Shown: positions 1 through 11,289 of the stretch, in pieces
How positions within the stretch are numbered: position 1 is the first letter of the stretch
How the letters are laid out: every line of letters starts with the position of its first letter
NCBI GenBank assembly: GCA_903813345.2
Contig: CAIIXF020000012.1
Location: 12,816,932-12,880,931, forward strand
From: Owenia fusiformis
Lineage: Eukaryota; Annelida; Polychaeta; Sabellida; Oweniidae
Length of the DNA: 64,000 nucleotides
Reading direction: 5' to 3'
The notes under the pieces: generated by a model
What the model was told of the DNA's origin: nothing
The model's database searches: none
Seen by the model: the letters and a program-made list of their open reading frames with translations, nothing else
Translations under genes and position numbers: made by a program

Positions 1-400
1 GTAAAAAATACTTGTCCAACACGATATTTCATTTTTTGTTGTTTTACGAAATCGGGACTAAGATACCCGACCAAAAAGTCCAATTTTCAAGTAAAATTTT
101 CAAAGTTGATAAACAGTTTTTAAACGCATTTCTGAAATCAATGTAATTTAAAATGTAAATTTCAATTAGGAAATCACTATGTATTTGACTGGATTTTGTA
201 TATTTAATTCGTAAATCAAGAGTATTTCTACTTTTATGTTGTCTATTGCAGACAATATAAATAATATAAAACTATTTGAATTATCCCCCCGACAATCGTA
301 AAAGAGGACAAAGATTTCTTTTTTGATTCATTGAGAAATTAAAAACCCATTTGATAAAACCAAATGTAGTAACGTATATTTTAGTTTATTATGTAACATA
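1..400. other. AT-rich sequence, nothing recognised
   Basis: No open frame of useful length, no splice-flanked exon and no repeat that I can pair with another part of the window. Confidence 0.6.
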
Positions 401-1006
401 TACAGTGTGTCAAATATTCTGTCCTCCCTCTACAGCCAAAAACCAAGATATATGGTACCAAGTGTTTTATATCATTGGAAAGATCGTCCAAAGTTACGTT
501 GATTGACATATATCTGATGCCTGCTAATCAATGTCACAAATTCTTACATTTTATCAATTGAGGCCTAGGAACACTGCAACATTGACGTATATGGCAGGAT
601 TTTAAGAATCAGGCAACACAAAAATTCAAAAGAGTTCAAGATGACAACATTTGTATATATAGCAGTGAATTTAACCAATTTCTAAATCGGTTTAGAAGTG
701 TGAAAATAAAGGGGCAAGGATAGTGGTACAAACTTTTTGTAGCAAGTGAAACGGGAAAAAAACAATTTTGACATATTTATGAGGTAATATTCTTTTTATT
801 TGATGCTATAAAAGCTGCTACAGGAGGGCACACGTACTAACTATCAAGGACATCATGAAAATATAGGTAAATTTCATCCAAAATACTTGAGAGTTGGTAA
901 GCTAACGTAACTTTTGATAATCTTTCCGATGGTAGATCACACAAGGTACCATATATTAAGGTTCTAGCTGTAGCAGGGGAAGGGACTTATTTGTTTGCAC
1001 CCTGTT
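401..1006. mobile_element. TIR element (MITE-like), about 606 bp
   Basis: The first and last roughly 105 bp are imperfect inverted repeats. The left end reads TACAGTGTGTCAAAT; the reverse complement of the right end reads AACAGGGTGCAAAC. Both arms then share blocks such as ATATATGGTACC, GGAAAGAT and AAGTTACGTT in the same order. The interior has no transposase frame, so this is a non-autonomous element. The TACAGNGTG-type end resembles many invertebrate Tc1/mariner-like elements (family knowledge), but I see no clear TA duplication, so the superfamily is inferred. Confidence 0.75.
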
Positions 1007-1574
1007 TTAAGTAAAAAAAATAGTTTGAAATTCACATGTTGTGAAATATTCAATGCGGGTTGCTGAGAGTGACGCAGATATAAACAGTATTACTGATATT
1101 GTCAACGTTTGTTTGACACCTATGAAAGGTTGTTTTTCATGTAAAGTCGTAAAGTAAATTAAAAAAATGAGAATGGAATGTGACATCGTGTTTAAACCAC
1201 AAACTGTCTAGTTGAACAATTTGGAGCAAAGTAAATAAGAAGAGGAAGTAAAATTCGTTTTCCAGTATGCATTATAGATTGGATAAAATAAACGGTTGTG
1301 GAAATTGTGAATACCTTAAATAGCGTCGATTTAGTCGGCAACATAATACAACCTTTCTTCATTGAAAGTAAGTATATTTTTGAATTCTTCCAAACCAAAC
1401 ATTTAAAGTGTGTACGAATCTAGGTAATATAATAAATTGCTGATAGTAAAACGGTCCTTTTATCCAAAATACAAGAATTTGGATAAAGCTAAGAATATGA
1501 ACAAACACTATAGGGGTCTATTTGAAAAAGATATAGATTTCAGGATGGTATTCATGGTGTGGGCATGTGGTCGT
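1007..1574. other. AT-rich sequence, nothing recognised
   Basis: Short open frames only, none with flanking splice signals or similarity to a family I know. Confidence 0.5.
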
Positions 1575-2160
1575 TTAAATTTGGAAAGACAATGAGCATG
1601 ACATTTTACAAGAAAACATCAATAATTTCGCACAATTTACTGTTTAGCTCAAAAGCTGCTTCATTTTGGACAACATAAACCACATATTACATCTAACAGC
1701 ATTGCATTAACCAAGAACCAACTCAAATTAACTTGTTAAACGGTTACCAAGGTGACAACTTGACTCATCAGATAAAAATTGATACTTTCACAACCTGAAA
1801 AACTTGTTCTTTTAGTGATTATTTATCTTTATGTGATTTTGTAAAAAATATTTTGCAATATGTGACATCTATCAAAATTGGAAAGAAACGGAGTACGACA
1901 TTTTACAAGAAAACATCAATACTTTTTTGTAGTATTTTTGTTGGTCCAAGGGGTCGAAGTTATTTAATTGATACATTAGTTAAAGTTAGGCAAAGTGTGT
2001 CCATTTAAGCCAATCTGAACACGCTATTACATATAACTGCATTGCATTAACCAATAATCAAATCAAGGTCACTTGTCAAACGATTGCCAAGGTGACGACT
2101 TGACTCAACAGATAAAAATTGATACTTTCCCACCTTGACTCTTGCAAACGGTTTCATCGA
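1575..2160. repeat. Old imperfect tandem duplication, about 300-340 bp per copy
   Basis: Two segments repeat in the same order. GACATTTTACAAGAAAACAT occurs near 1598 and again near 1897. A longer block starting GCATTGCATTAACCAA, with CCAAGGTGAC and GATAAAAATTGATACTTTC, occurs near 1700-1790 and again near 2038-2130. The offset grows from about 298 to about 338 bp, so the copies have gained and lost sequence. No coding potential is evident. Confidence 0.7.
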
Positions 2161-2464
2161 AAAAATTATTTGATTTTGTAGAAAATATTGTGTATTGTAT
2201 TGTGTGTATTGTGAGTCTCCGTTTTGTTTTATTTTCAAAAATATAAATATAAATATATTTGTTAAGATTAAAAATCGCTTGTGTTTATGAATGGTATTCT
2301 TTTGATAACCCATTTCCGAACATTTTGATAATTTAATGCAATTGACTTGCTTCAAAGACCTCTCAGCTATGAGGACGCGATGTTGAACCTGTCCATCTAA
2401 TAAAATGCAGTGCTTCAAATATAGAGATTACAATAGTGTACCTAGCATATATCTCTGGCTGACT
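2161..2464. other. Unassigned segment upstream of the 190-bp satellite
   Basis: A (TGTAT)-rich stretch near 2190-2210 and AT-rich sequence. A minus-strand open frame of about 120 codons crosses this interval and the duplication to its left, but it has no recognisable family and I do not call it. Confidence 0.4.
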
Positions 2465-5400
2465 CCAGCTAACAATTTTACGTTGTGATAACGTCGTCAG
2501 AATATATGTCTCAAGTTGTAGCAACGTTAAATATGGAACGTTGTAGGTACAGGAAGGTGTGGACTCGCACAGATGTTTAAAGAACGTTACATTTGACTTA
2601 AATATCACGTGTCAGGAACGTAGTAGCGACCTTAACAATTACGTCGCCAAAATAACGAAACTGTAACGTACTTACATTACGTCATAAATACGTGGCCAAT
2701 CTAAATTTCTGGTAACGTTGATATGGAACGTTGTAGGTACAGGAAGGTGTGGACTCGCACAGATGTTTAAAGAACGTTACATTTGACTTAAATATCACGT
2801 GTCAGGAACGTAGTAGCGACCTTAACAATAACGTCGCCAAAATAACGAAACTGTAACGTACTTACATTACGTCATATATACGTGGCCAATCTAAATTTCT
2901 GGTAACGTTGATATGGAACGTTGTAGGTACAGGAAGGTGTGGACTCGCATAGATGTTTAAAGAACGTTACATTTGACTTAAATATCACGTGTCAGGAACG
3001 TAGTAGCGACCTTAACAATTACGTCACCAAAATAACGAAAATGTAACGTCCTTACATTACGTCATAAATACGTGGCCAATCTAAATTTCTGGTAACGTTG
3101 ATATGGAACGTTGTAGGTACAGGAAGGTGTGGACTCGCACAGATGTTTAAAGAACGTTACATTTGACTTAAATATCACGTGTCAAGAACGTAGTAGCGAC
3201 CTTAACAATAACGTCGCCAAAATAACGAAACTGTAACGTACTTACATTACGTCATATATACGTGGCCAATCTAAATTTCTGGTAACGTTGATATGGAACG
3301 TTGTAGGTACAGGAAGGTGTGGACTCGCATAGATGTTTAAAGAACGTTACATTTGACTTAAGTATCACGTGTCAGGAACGTAGTAGCGACCTTAACAATT
3401 ACGTCACCAAAATAACGAAAATGTAACGTCCTTACATTACGTCATAAATACGTGGCCAATCTAAATTTCTGGTAACGTTGATATGGAACGTTGTAGGTAC
3501 AGGAAGGTGTGGACTCGCACAGATGTTTAAAGAACGTTACATTTGACTTAAATATCACGTGTCAGGAACGTTGTAGCGACCTTAACAATAACGTCGCCAA
3601 AATAACGAAACTGTAACGTACTTACATTACGTCATATATACGTGGCCAATCTAAATTTCTGGTAACGTTGATATGGAACGTTGTAGGTACAGGAAGGTGT
3701 GGACTCGCATAGATGTTTAAAGAACGTTACATTTGACTTAAATATCACGTGTCAGGAACGTAGTAGCGACCTTAACAATTACGTCACCAAAATAACGAAA
3801 ATGTAACGTACTTACATTACGTCATAAATACGTGGCCAATCTAAATTTCTGGTAACGTTGATATGGAACGTTGTAGGTACAGGAAGGTGTGGACTCGCAT
3901 AGATGTTTAAAGAACGTTACATTTGACTTAAGTATCACGTGTCAGGAACGTAGTAGCGACCTTAACAATTACGTCACCAAAATAACGAAAATGTAACGTC
4001 CTTACATTACGTCATAAATACGTGGCCAATCTAAATTTCTGGTAACGTTGATATGGAACGTTGTAGGTACAGGAAGGTGTGGACTCGCACAGATGTTTAA
4101 AGAACGTTACATTTGACTTAAATATCACGTGTCAGGAACGTAGTAGCGACCTTAACAATAACGTCGCCAAAATAACGAAACTGTAACGTACTTACATTAC
4201 GTCATATATACGTGGCCAATCTAAATTTCTGGTAACGTTGATATGGAACGTTGTAGGTACAGGAAGGTGTGGACTCGCATAGATGTTTAAAGAACGTTAC
4301 ATTTGACTTAAATATCACGTGTCAGGAACGTAGTAGCGACCTTAACAATTACGTCACCAAAATAACGAAAATGTAACGTACTTACATTACGTCATAAATA
4401 CGTGGCCAATCTAAATTTCTGGTAACGTTGATATGGAACGTTGTAGGTACAGGAAGGTGTGGACTCGCATAGATGTTTAAAGAACGTTACATTTGACTTA
4501 AATATCACGTGTCAGGAACGTAGTAGCGACCTTAACAATTACGTCACCAAAATAACGAAAATGTAACGTACTTACATTACGTCATATATACGTGGCCAAT
4601 CTAAATTTCTGGTAACGTTGATATGGAACGTTGTAGGTACAGGTGGTTGTGGACTCGCACAGATGTTTAAAGAACGTTACATTTGACTTAAATATCACGT
4701 GCCAGGAACGTGGAACCAACCTAAACGATGACTTCGCCAAAATAACGAAAATGTAACGTACTTACATTACGTCATAAATACGTGGCCAATCTAAATTTCT
4801 GATACGTTAATTATGGAACGTTGTAGGTACAGGAAGTTGTGGACTCGCACAGATGTTCAAAGAACGTTACATTTGACTTAAATATCACGTGCCAGGAACG
4901 TAGAACCAACCTAAACGATAACTTCGCAAAAATAACGAGACTGTAATGTGCTTATGCAACGTCACATATACGTGGCCAGTTTTAAGTTCTGGTACGTTAA
5001 TTATGGAATGTTGTAGGTACAGGAAGGTGTGGACTCGCACAGATGTTAAAAGAACGTTACATTTGACTTAAATATCACGTGCCAGGAATGTAGAACCAAC
5101 CTTAACAATGACTTCGCAAAAATAGTGAGACTGTAATGTGCTTATGCAACGTAACATATACCTGGCCAGTTTAAAGTTCTGGTAACGTTTGTCTTGGACC
5201 GATGTAGGCACAGGAAGGTCTGGACTCGCACAGATGTTTATACAACGTTACACTTTACTTAAATATCATGTGCTAGGAATGTAGTAGCAACCTTAACAAT
5301 GACTGCAAAAATAAAATAACAGACTGTAACTGCTAATGCAACGTCACATATACGTGGCCAAGTTAAAGTTCTGGTAACATTAACTATAGAACGTTGTAGG

Positions 5401-5600
5401 CAAAGGAAAGTGTGGACACGCATAAATGAGTATACAAGTTACGTTCGACTTAGATATCACGAGCCAGGAATGTAGTATCAACCTTAACAACGACTTTGCC
5501 AAAATAAAGAGAATGTAACGTGCTTGTCACATACATGGCAAATTCATAACTTCTGGTTACATCAAGTTAGGACAACACATGCTAGGAATGTTCTAGTAAC
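2465..5600. repeat. 190-bp satellite array, ACGT-rich, about 16 units
   Basis: GGTAACGTTG recurs at 2711, 2901, 3091, 3281, 3471, 3661, 3851, 4041, 4231, 4421 and 4611, an exact 190-bp period. Divergent units follow to about 5600 and the trace fades to about 5700. Central units differ by only a few bases. Two main variants can be told apart by CGCACAGATG with ACGTCGCC versus CGCATAGATG with ACGTCACC. Each unit has about nine ACGT tetramers, including one CACGTG. The left edge is sharp and starts with CCAGCTAACAATTTTACG at 2465; the right edge decays gradually. No frame is kept open. Confidence 0.95.
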
Positions 5601-5963
5601 CTTAATTATGCCATCAACAAGATATAGTTATAGTAATGACTAACGTCCAGTTAAATGAATCATTACATGAACATAATTTAAAGTTCCTGTACAGGAAGAT
5701 GTAGACACCGATGTTCAGTAAAATTATATATAACACACTAAGCCTAACATTTTGACATGTGAAGGTAAAACAACTAACTTATGCTTTGACTTATTAGCAA
5801 ATGTATATTGTTTTTCCAATAATTAATGAGTTAATACACAAGAACTTTTTTGAGCATCCAAATAGAGAATATTGACACACAGAATTGAACTTAAATATAA
5901 TTACAGTCTCGTATGTCATCTATCAAAAATCTATCCTATCGTTAATAAGTTTTATTAAGTATT
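5601..5963. other. Decayed edge of the satellite, then AT-rich sequence
   Basis: Scattered words of the 190-bp unit (for example GTACAGGAAG near 5690) are still visible to about 5715. After that I see nothing. Confidence 0.5.
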
Positions 5964-6344
5964 TTATTAACCCCTAAACGGTTAAGGGGGTGGGGAGATT
6001 TGCCGTTCTGGCTTGTCTTAAAATTGAATTAGGCATATTTTAACTAATAAATCGTGACTATATTGTACAGGGTGACCGGAAAAAAAGGAGACCATTGAAG
6101 TAATCAATTTCTCCTAAACTAGACAAGTGCCATCAATGAAATTTTGCATACACTGGAACAGTTATATGGAAATTTGTTACTGAAGGTTTCAATACAAGCA
6201 TTCAACTGGTTCAGGAGCTATGATCATTTACATAACATGCTCCAAATAGGCACAATTGAGACCAACGCAGAGTTGGATTCATATGGCAAACTACCCTTAC
6301 ATGTTCTGCCCTCTATGGCATTATTATGGCATTACATATAGCAG

Positions 6345-6445
6345 TGATTGCCTTCTTTAGGTCAACAATAGTCTGAGGATTGTTTTGGTATGGATTGTCT
6401 TTCAAATATCCATACAAAAAGAAATCAGCAGGATTCAAGTCTAGG
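6345..6445 (-). pseudogene. Mariner transposase C-terminal fragment (left arm)
   Basis: The minus strand reads NPADFFLYGYLKDNPYQNN followed by a TIVDLKKAI-like stretch. It matches the end of the catalytic domain of IS630/mariner transposases, where the last acidic residue lies in a PxDFFLWGxLK context. It mirrors the plus-strand fragment in the other arm and lacks the N-terminal DNA-binding and first catalytic segments. Confidence 0.65.
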
Positions 6446-6699
6446 CTGTAATGGCAATGAAGGGTTATCTGACATGTGGTTCATCATCCTGTTGCCAAAG
6501 TGCTGATTTACCCAATCTTAAGAGTCACTTTAGGTATTGGGCATAGTGCCATGTTACTAAAACCACTATATGGCACAATTAAATCCCATATGGAAACCAA
6601 GGGCTGCCCAAAACCTCCTTAGGATGATACTGTAACTGAGTGGGACCACTGAGTCAGAAGCCATAGGTCAGATAAGCTTCGTCTCCATACAACTCAAAT

Positions 6700-6900
6700 T
6701 TGAATCCACCTGATTTCTTTTTGTGGGGCAATTTGAAAGACAATGTGTACCAAAACAATCCTGAGACAATTGCTGACCTAAAGGTGGCAATAAATGCTAA
6801 ATGTAATGGCATAACAAGGTCGGAATATGTAAGGGTATTTGCCAAATGTATCCAGCTCTGCGTTGGTCTCAATTGCGCCTATTTGGAGCATGTTATGTAA
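6700..6900 (+). pseudogene. Mariner transposase C-terminal fragment (right arm)
   Basis: A 66-codon open frame starts with NPPDFFLWGNLKDNVYQNN and continues through PETIADLKVAI to a stop at 6898-6900. The PxDFFLWGxLKxxVY block is the hallmark of the third catalytic segment of IS630/mariner-family DDE/D transposases. The HTH region and the first two catalytic residues are absent. The fragment is a relic inside the fold-back element and is not expected to be functional. Confidence 0.75.
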
Positions 6901-7405
6901 ATGATCATAGCTCCTGAACCAGTTGACTGCTTGTATTGACACTTTCAGGAACAAATTTCCATAGAACTGTCCTGATGTATGCAAAATTTCATCGATGTCA
7001 CTAGTCTATTTTAGGAGATATTGCCTATTTCAATGGTCTCCTTTTTTTCCGGTCACCCTGTATTTACTGAGGGATATACACTGTATCAAAAATCGAGCAT
7101 TTAATAACTGATTTATCCTATACTTAGTAGATTATGAGAATTAAATATGCATTGAAATTTCCCATTTTTCCCCAAATTTTTTTTCACATTTTTAAAAAAA
7201 AGATTTTCACATTTTTTTCAAATTTCTTTTTCAAATTTTATTTTTCAAAGTATGAGTTAGGCTATATGAGTTTGATAATCTCAGAAACTTAAAAAACCAC
7301 TTTAAAACACCAAGAAAATGTGTATCTTAAGTATATTTTTGAATTTTGGAACTTTATAAGGTATATGACGTACCAAGAACATCAGTAGGTATGAAATACA
7401 TCTGT

Positions 7406-7540
7406 TATGTACGGTCGGTTTTGGATACAGGGTTTATCCCTCGGGAAATATGTGTATATCCCTTGGTCCCTGGGGTCCCTCGGGATATACACATATTTCC
7501 CTTGGGATAAAACCTGTATCCAAAACCTCCCAGTACATAA
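7406..7540. repeat. Near-perfect 135-bp hairpin palindrome
   Basis: Two arms of about 67 bp meet with almost no loop. The left arm contains GGTTTTGGATACAGG and GGGAAATATGTGTATATCCC; the right arm contains the same words inverted, and the outer ends are TTATGTAC and GTACATAA. It would extrude as a cruciform or fold as a long RNA hairpin. It looks like a palindromic MITE; I see no clear target duplication. Confidence 0.85.
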
Positions 7541-8040
7541 CCCTTATATATCTCCCGCTCAACTCAGATATCAATTATATTCCCGCATGTTATTTACCTA
7601 TAACACTACTAAGTATGGGATTAACCTTTGATGATATTTCGATATTTCATTTCCGAGATTGTGCCCAGATCTCGGCAGAGCTATTCACCCCCTTTACTAT
7701 GAATGTAATTATCTATAGCCTAACTGTTTAGGGGTTATATTGTTATTTTTCTGAACGGGAATGAATACATATTCTAATTTGAGCTCGAACAAATGCTCTA
7801 TTAGTTAACATGGTATTGATTTTCAAAAAGCAATAATGACCATTTTAAGTTGGGAATAAATCTAGAAAAATTGCATGTTTCAGATATGAAGCCATTATAT
7901 CTATGCAATCTTAAAAGTACTGTCCCGTTACTTGTTATAGAGATAAAAATTTAATTCAAACTGGCTTGCTTCTCGGAACAGATATTGTTTATGCTAAGTG
8001 TTCATTTTTCCTTGAAAGCATGAGCTCTCATTGGTCCTCA
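7541..8040. other. AT-rich sequence, nothing recognised
   Basis: Plus-strand open frames of up to about 90 codons overlap the hairpin to the left and have no family signature. No splice-flanked exon found. Confidence 0.5.
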
Positions 8041-8143
8041 TCACTTTCCAAATGTTTTTTCAAATGACTTGTACAGCTCAGTCGTTGTTTCCCTGGTTGC
8101 ATGTTTAACACATTGCCATTTCTGCTTGTTTTTGGACATTTTC
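8041..8143 (-). CDS. Possible terminal exon, minus strand, function unknown
   Basis: On the minus strand a strong acceptor (a T-rich run ending TTTTTTCCAG) is followed by an open stretch reading KMSKNKQKWQCVKHATRETT and ending EKTFGK before a TGA at 8041-8043. The tail is lysine-rich and has no domain I recognise. Frame and acceptor are the only evidence. It cannot be joined to the candidate exon at 8565-8788 in an open frame, because that exon ends with a stop in the phase this one needs. It may belong to another transcript or be chance. Confidence 0.25.
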
Positions 8144-8564
8144 CTGGAAAAAATCAATCTATTGAAAAGTATGAAATGTAACCTGTATACCCATACCCAC
8201 TCTGTATATTTTGCAGTGTCATTTTCCACCAAAATTGAGCTAGCGATCTATTCTTTACAATCTCAGATACAATATGTCTCAAAGGTCTACAATGTGTTGT
8301 AAATCAGTAAGTTATTGAGGATTAAAAGTGCGAAAATCTGGAAAATTTTTTAATTCTTCCAAATATAAATATGGAAGCCATATATATAAATTAAAATACA
8401 TAATTGTAAAATTCTTTGGTAAAATACTCTAGTATTCCTGAAGTAAAGTCTGCACTTTATATTTTTAGAATAGAATGACAAGGATCTTGCTAGATTTGAT
8501 TCTGCTGTAAACTTAATATATATAGAATACTTCTATAATGAATAATAGATTAACCTGGACTTAC

Positions 8565-8788
8565 CGAAGTCACTTTCCTCGCAACTCCCCAAGCTCAGAG
8601 GACTCTAGACTGCCTAACTTCCAAACCGTCAAATGTTCCATTCTGCTTGTACTGCTAGTTTGTCTGAAATATTTTAGAGACTTGTAGTATAAACATTTTA
8701 TTAGTTGGTTATCTGAAAATGCACCTGAGGGTGTAATCTTTCTTCCACCAGATCTGATCTTTGTCTCAGGAGACTTTTTGGGACTACT
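8565..8788 (-). CDS. Possible exon, minus strand, function unknown
   Basis: On the minus strand the acceptor ATTGTTTTACCCCAG is followed by about 73 open codons starting SSPKKSPETKIRSGGRKITP. They include SDNQLIKCLYYKSLKYF and end GELRGK, then TGA. Five bases after the stop lies a good donor, CG|GTAAGT. A stop just before a donor is unusual: either this is the last coding exon with a spliced 3' UTR, or the frame is wrong. I recognise no family. Confidence 0.3.
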
Positions 8789-9074
8789 CTGGGGTAAAAC
8801 AATCCCTATGCTCATCTGTTTATAGATCCCTAGTAGCTTTTTGTACTATCCTTTTGTATTTCTACAGTAGAATCATATAGCCAAAACATTCCTTCGTTGA
8901 CTCTCATAATCTTCATCCAATGATCTAACTAGAGATCTATTTATTAAAATATTCTATTGGATAATAATTTGAAATGTTGGAACGGTAGGAAAGTATATAC
9001 CTGAGAATGACTCTTTAACTTTCTGAGATAAAATATGGCAGGTCAACTTCGGGTCAGTGTGACACCTCTAGAAA

Positions 9075-9735
9075 TAATATAGGCCTACCTGATTAGCATA
9101 ACACCACTCATCTCAACACAGCCAAACTCATCTCAGGGTTATCATGGGTGAAGGCTACAACAATCCTGAAAACAGAATAGGTAGATGGGAAAATAGAGGA
9201 CAATAGTAGTACTTTAAAAGACTGTTACTTTATTTTATACTTTTATTTCAAATTGTATTGATTAAGATAAGACCTTTAAATTGTGAATATAATGAGTAAA
9301 TCTACTGAGATGTTTTAACATTGTGTCAATCAGGATTAAGTTCAAACCTTTTAAAAGAACTTAATTATATAGCAGTCATACTTTTAAAATTTGCACAGGG
9401 CGCCAAATTAAATAGCACCAAATTAAAGCAATTTACAGTATCTCATTTGCTGTGAAACTGTGAAAGTTAAATAATAACTGCATTAAATACAAATGAATAC
9501 TTTCTGAAGCAAGGAGCCACAAATGATGCAAGTTAATTAATACAAACGATGAAATAATATACCTGATTAGTATGAAACACCATCATCTAAACACAACCAA
9601 CAAGGTCTCAGGGTTATCATGGATGAAAGCTACAAAAATCTGGTTCATCTCCTACTTCTGAAAACAGAGTAGAGAACTATTGTACACTAAGATGGAAAAA
9701 CAGATGACAATAGTAGTTTTTTTAAAGGCTGATAA
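9075..9735 (-). repeat. Duplicated exon-like segment, two copies about 475 bp apart
   Basis: Minus-strand blocks 9089-9165 and 9563-9657 are similar, and both have splice-like borders: CTGAAAACAG-type or CTGTTTTCAG acceptors, and CAG|GTAGGC or CAG|GTATAT donors. One frame reads VAFTHDNPE or VAFIHDNPE followed by a similar hydrophobic stretch, then a TGA kept in both copies. Every frame of at least one copy has a stop, so they may be non-coding or UTR exons. The longer copy has an 18-nt insertion at its 5' side. The similarity extends beyond the exon-like core. Confidence 0.45.
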
Positions 9736-9824
9736 AAGTTAACTTAACTTAAAAGAAATTAACTTTCATTGAATTCGATCAATAAAAACAAAGCTTAATT
9801 TCAGATTTGCTGAAGATGAAATAC

Positions 9825-10215
9825 ACTTTTCAGTCTCTATCAATTGTTAAAAGGCGTGTGCTTATAACAAACACCATTTCGATTAAAAAATATAAATATC
9901 AATAATCAGGCCCGTAGCCAGGATTTGCCAAGGGGGGTTCATTTTTCCAAAATTTCCAGGGGGGGTTCACATTTGACAATTTTGGCCCAAATATGGACAA
10001 AATCACTTGAGAAGTGCTCAAAATGGTGAAAACTGCATGATTTTGAAAGAATTTTTGGCCAGGGGGGGGGAGTTCGCCCGAACCCTGCGAACCCCACCCC
10101 TGGCTACGGGCCTGATAATCATACAGTTTCAAGGAAGGTTGAAGTTCACCTTTCAGTCTCCGTAAATTGGTAAAGGGTGTATGCTTAATATGCTTGATAA
10201 CAGACACATTTCCAC
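9825..10215. repeat. Direct repeats split by a MITE
   Basis: TTTCAGTCTCTATCAATTG with AAAGGCGTGTGCTTA (9825-9875) recurs as TTTCAGTCTCCGTAAATTG with AAAGGGTGTATGCTTA near 10150-10190. The 208-bp MITE lies between the two copies. This is an old local duplication; it carries no gene that I can see. Confidence 0.55.
9907..10114. mobile_element. Short TIR MITE, 208 bp
   Basis: Starts CAGGCCCGTAGCCAGG and ends CCTGGCTACGGGCCTG, a nearly exact inverted terminal repeat. The flanks share AATAATC/GATAATC, a 6-7 bp target-site duplication. The interior contains long G runs (GGGGGG near 9935, 9960 and 10060). No coding capacity. Sequences with GGCCCGTAGCCAGG ends are common short repeats in marine invertebrates as far as I know; the parent superfamily (hAT-like from the CAG start) is inference. 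Confidence 0.85.
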
Positions 10216-10330
10216 ATCAAAAACTGTCAAAGGCGAACCTAAATCATAATGGATAATGTTTGATTTTAAATTAAATTCACAAAATTTTGCCAGGCATATG
10301 TTATATACATATTAATACTAGCCTAAATAA

Positions 10331-11188
10331 ATTTCACCCTATGCAGACAGAGCCTGTGGGAAATATTGGGTGCGGCGCAAATGAGCGGAGGATGCGGAGC
10401 TAACGGTCATTTTTGAATTTAAAATTGGGATATTTCTGAAACTAAGCCATTTTGGGACTTCAAATATACCAAGATATGTGTATTTGACACCAAATATCAA
10501 TAAAATTGTGAAAATAGTAGTGCAATTCATTTTATAGCGACGCAGTATGCCTTAAACATTTCCCAGACCTATATATTTTGAGACTATACTTTTAATACTG
10601 CGTCCCCAGCATTCATAAAAATGGTGTTCAAGATACACTACCCATGCAAATTATTTTTGCATCTTGGAAGCCAGGCAGTATCTGTGTGATTTTATAAAAA
10701 TTCGGAAATGTTCTTCAGATATGAGCCCCCTCTTAATATTGGGTGCGGAGGTACGTTTATGGAGCTCCTCCGCACCCAATATTTAGAGGGGGCTCATATC
10801 TGAAAAACATTTCCGAATTTTTATAAAAGCACACAGATACTGCCTGGCTTCCAAGATGCTAAAATAATTTGTATAGATAGTGTACCTTGAACACCATTTT
10901 TTATGAATGCTGGGGACTCAGTATTAAAAGGATAATTTCAAAATATATAGGTCTGGGAAAGGTTTAAGGCACACTGCGTCGCTACAGAATGAATTGCGCT
11001 ACTATTTTCACAATTGTATTGATATTTGGTGTCAAATACACATATCTTGGTATATTTGAAGTCCCAAAACGGCTTAGTTTCAGAAATATCCCAAATTTAA
11101 ATTCAAAAATGACCGTTAGCTTCGCACCCTCCGCTCATTTGCTCCGCACCCAATATTTCCCACAGGCTCTGTCTGCATAGGGTGAATT
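10331..11188. repeat. 858-bp palindrome with a short centre
   Basis: The left arm begins ATTTCACCCTATGCAGACAG and the right arm ends GTCTGCATAGGGTGAATTT. The arms match in reverse along their full length of roughly 420 bp, with scattered substitutions and small indels. The centre near 10745-10765 repeats GGGTGCGGAGG / CCTCCGCACCC. An open frame of about 63 codons occurs in each arm on opposite strands simply because the arms are copies. This looks like a fold-back transposon; no transposase is encoded. Confidence 0.9.
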
Positions 11189-11289
11189 TTGGAACATAAA
11201 TAAATGACATGTGAATTTGCTGAAGTGACGATTTCCCATGTTAAATATAAGAAAATTTTAGAGAGACCATACATCATGCAATTTATCGC

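Larger units (their letters stand above)
6068..7060. mobile_element. Fold-back (dimeric) mariner/Tc1 derivative, about 1 kb
   Basis: Outer ends are inverted copies beginning CAGGGTGACCGGAAAAAAAG, with TA on both sides (6066-6067 and 7061-7062). The inverted repeat is not confined to the ends: several hundred bases of each half match the other half in reverse, including ATGATCATTTACATAAC and CAACGCAGAG. Each half is the 3' portion of a mariner-type transposon, arranged head to head, so the element has two 3' ends and no 5' end. It cannot encode a transposase. Arms differ at many positions, so the event is old. Confidence 0.85.
5964..7744. repeat. Short inverted repeats bracketing a 1.8-kb block
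   Basis: AACCCCTAAACGGTTAAGG near 5969 is matched in inverse orientation near 7722-7740 (reverse complement AACCCCTAAACAGTTAGG). The block between holds the fold-back mariner and the 135-bp hairpin. These could be the ends of an older TIR element or a chance pair; the match is only about 20 bp. Confidence 0.3.

Noticed and set aside
2047-2608. Minus-strand frames of 123 and 81 codons at the left edge of the 190-bp satellite
   Set aside because: They run through an old duplication and into satellite DNA, have no family signature and no splice support.
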